Shown here: piece after piece, positions 5,371-5,467 of the stretch | Numbering within the stretch: position 1 is the first letter of the stretch | Layout: every line of letters begins with the position of its first letter | NCBI GenBank assembly: GCA_003230195.1 | Contig: QIHH01000185.1 | Location: forward strand, 1-5,467 | DNA: 5,467 nt | Source of the DNA: Gammaproteobacteria bacterium | GTDB taxonomy: Bacteria > Pseudomonadota > Gammaproteobacteria > SZUA-140 | Direction: 5' to 3' | The notes under the pieces: model-generated | What the model saw: the letters and a program-made list of their open reading frames with translations, nothing else | Databases searched by the model: none | What the model was told of the DNA's origin: nothing | Program-made: the position numbers and the translations under genes

Positions 5371-5467
5371 TTGAATGATGAGATAGCACAGATTGTTGTA
5401 CAGGTCGCGGATGCGCTATTAACACGTCAATTGATGCTGGTGGCGGCTGAATCCTGTACGGGCGGCG
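5371..5467 (+). CDS. pncC: Nicotinamide-nucleotide amidohydrolase PncC (CinA C-terminal family), 5' part only
   Basis: Only the first 32 codons lie in the window. They end in LMLVAAESCTGG, the hallmark N-terminal motif of the CinA C-terminal/PncC family; the serine of ESCTGG (residue 28) is the expected nucleophile. Family members deamidate nicotinamide mononucleotide to nicotinate mononucleotide in pyridine nucleotide recycling. The distance from start to motif matches E. coli PncC within one residue, so this is the short stand-alone form rather than full-length CinA. An in-frame TAG at 5350-5352 and the absence of ATG or GTG in between leave TTG at 5371 as the start, backed by AAGGGG at 5358-5363 with a seven-base gap. 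In many gammaproteobacteria the next gene is recA; that lies outside the window. It is divergent from psd. Confidence 0.85.
   Translation, partial: MNDEIAQIVVQVADALLTRQLMLVAAESCTGG

Noticed and set aside
5234..5425. 63-residue minus-strand ORF overlapping the psd start and the pncC start
   Set aside because: It overlaps two well supported genes, has no recognisable domain, and its composition looks like a non-coding reading of the spacer.

Overview
The window looks like ordinary chromosomal housekeeping DNA from a gammaproteobacterium of moderate G+C content. The evidence is the EpmA/EpmB-type lysine-modified EF-P (Lys at position 34), an HtpX and a phosphatidylserine decarboxylase that follow the E. 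coli proteins closely from end to end, and a stand-alone PncC/CinA C-domain protein at the right edge. I cannot name the genus. There is no sign of phage, insertion sequence, CRISPR, tRNA or rRNA.

Layout, left to right. (1) htpX (+), an inner-membrane zinc protease, is complete and has a good ribosome binding site. It is followed by a strong hairpin terminator that also serves the convergent epmB. (2) The EF-P block: epmB (-) diverges from efp-epmA (+) across a 90-bp spacer, which holds a perfect 10-bp palindrome overlapping the likely -10 element. The stop of efp and the start of epmA share one base, and a 7-bp hairpin sits just before this junction. (3) A 227-bp AT-rich spacer contains a candidate sigma-54 promoter, then a single-domain PilZ protein gene (+). 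(4) psd (-) is convergent with the PilZ gene, and their stop codons overlap. (5) A 124-bp divergent spacer contains a possible 17-codon leader ORF, followed by the first 32 codons of pncC (+), which appears to start at TTG and runs off the window.

How the genes work together. EpmB converts L-lysine to (R)-beta-lysine, EpmA activates beta-lysine and attaches it to EF-P, and modified EF-P rescues ribosomes stalled on polyproline stretches. Substrate-making enzyme, ligase and target are thus all encoded in about 2.8 kb; the hydroxylase EpmC is not in the window. HtpX (membrane protein quality control) and Psd (phosphatidylethanolamine synthesis) both act at the inner membrane, but nothing here links them functionally to the EF-P block. 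The PilZ protein is a possible c-di-GMP effector of unknown output.

I found no convincing undescribed system. The points most worth a second look are regulatory: the efp/epmA junction hairpin, the sigma-54-like site before the PilZ gene, the overlapping convergent 3' ends of the PilZ gene and psd, and the small ORF with its hairpin-looped ribosome binding site before pncC.
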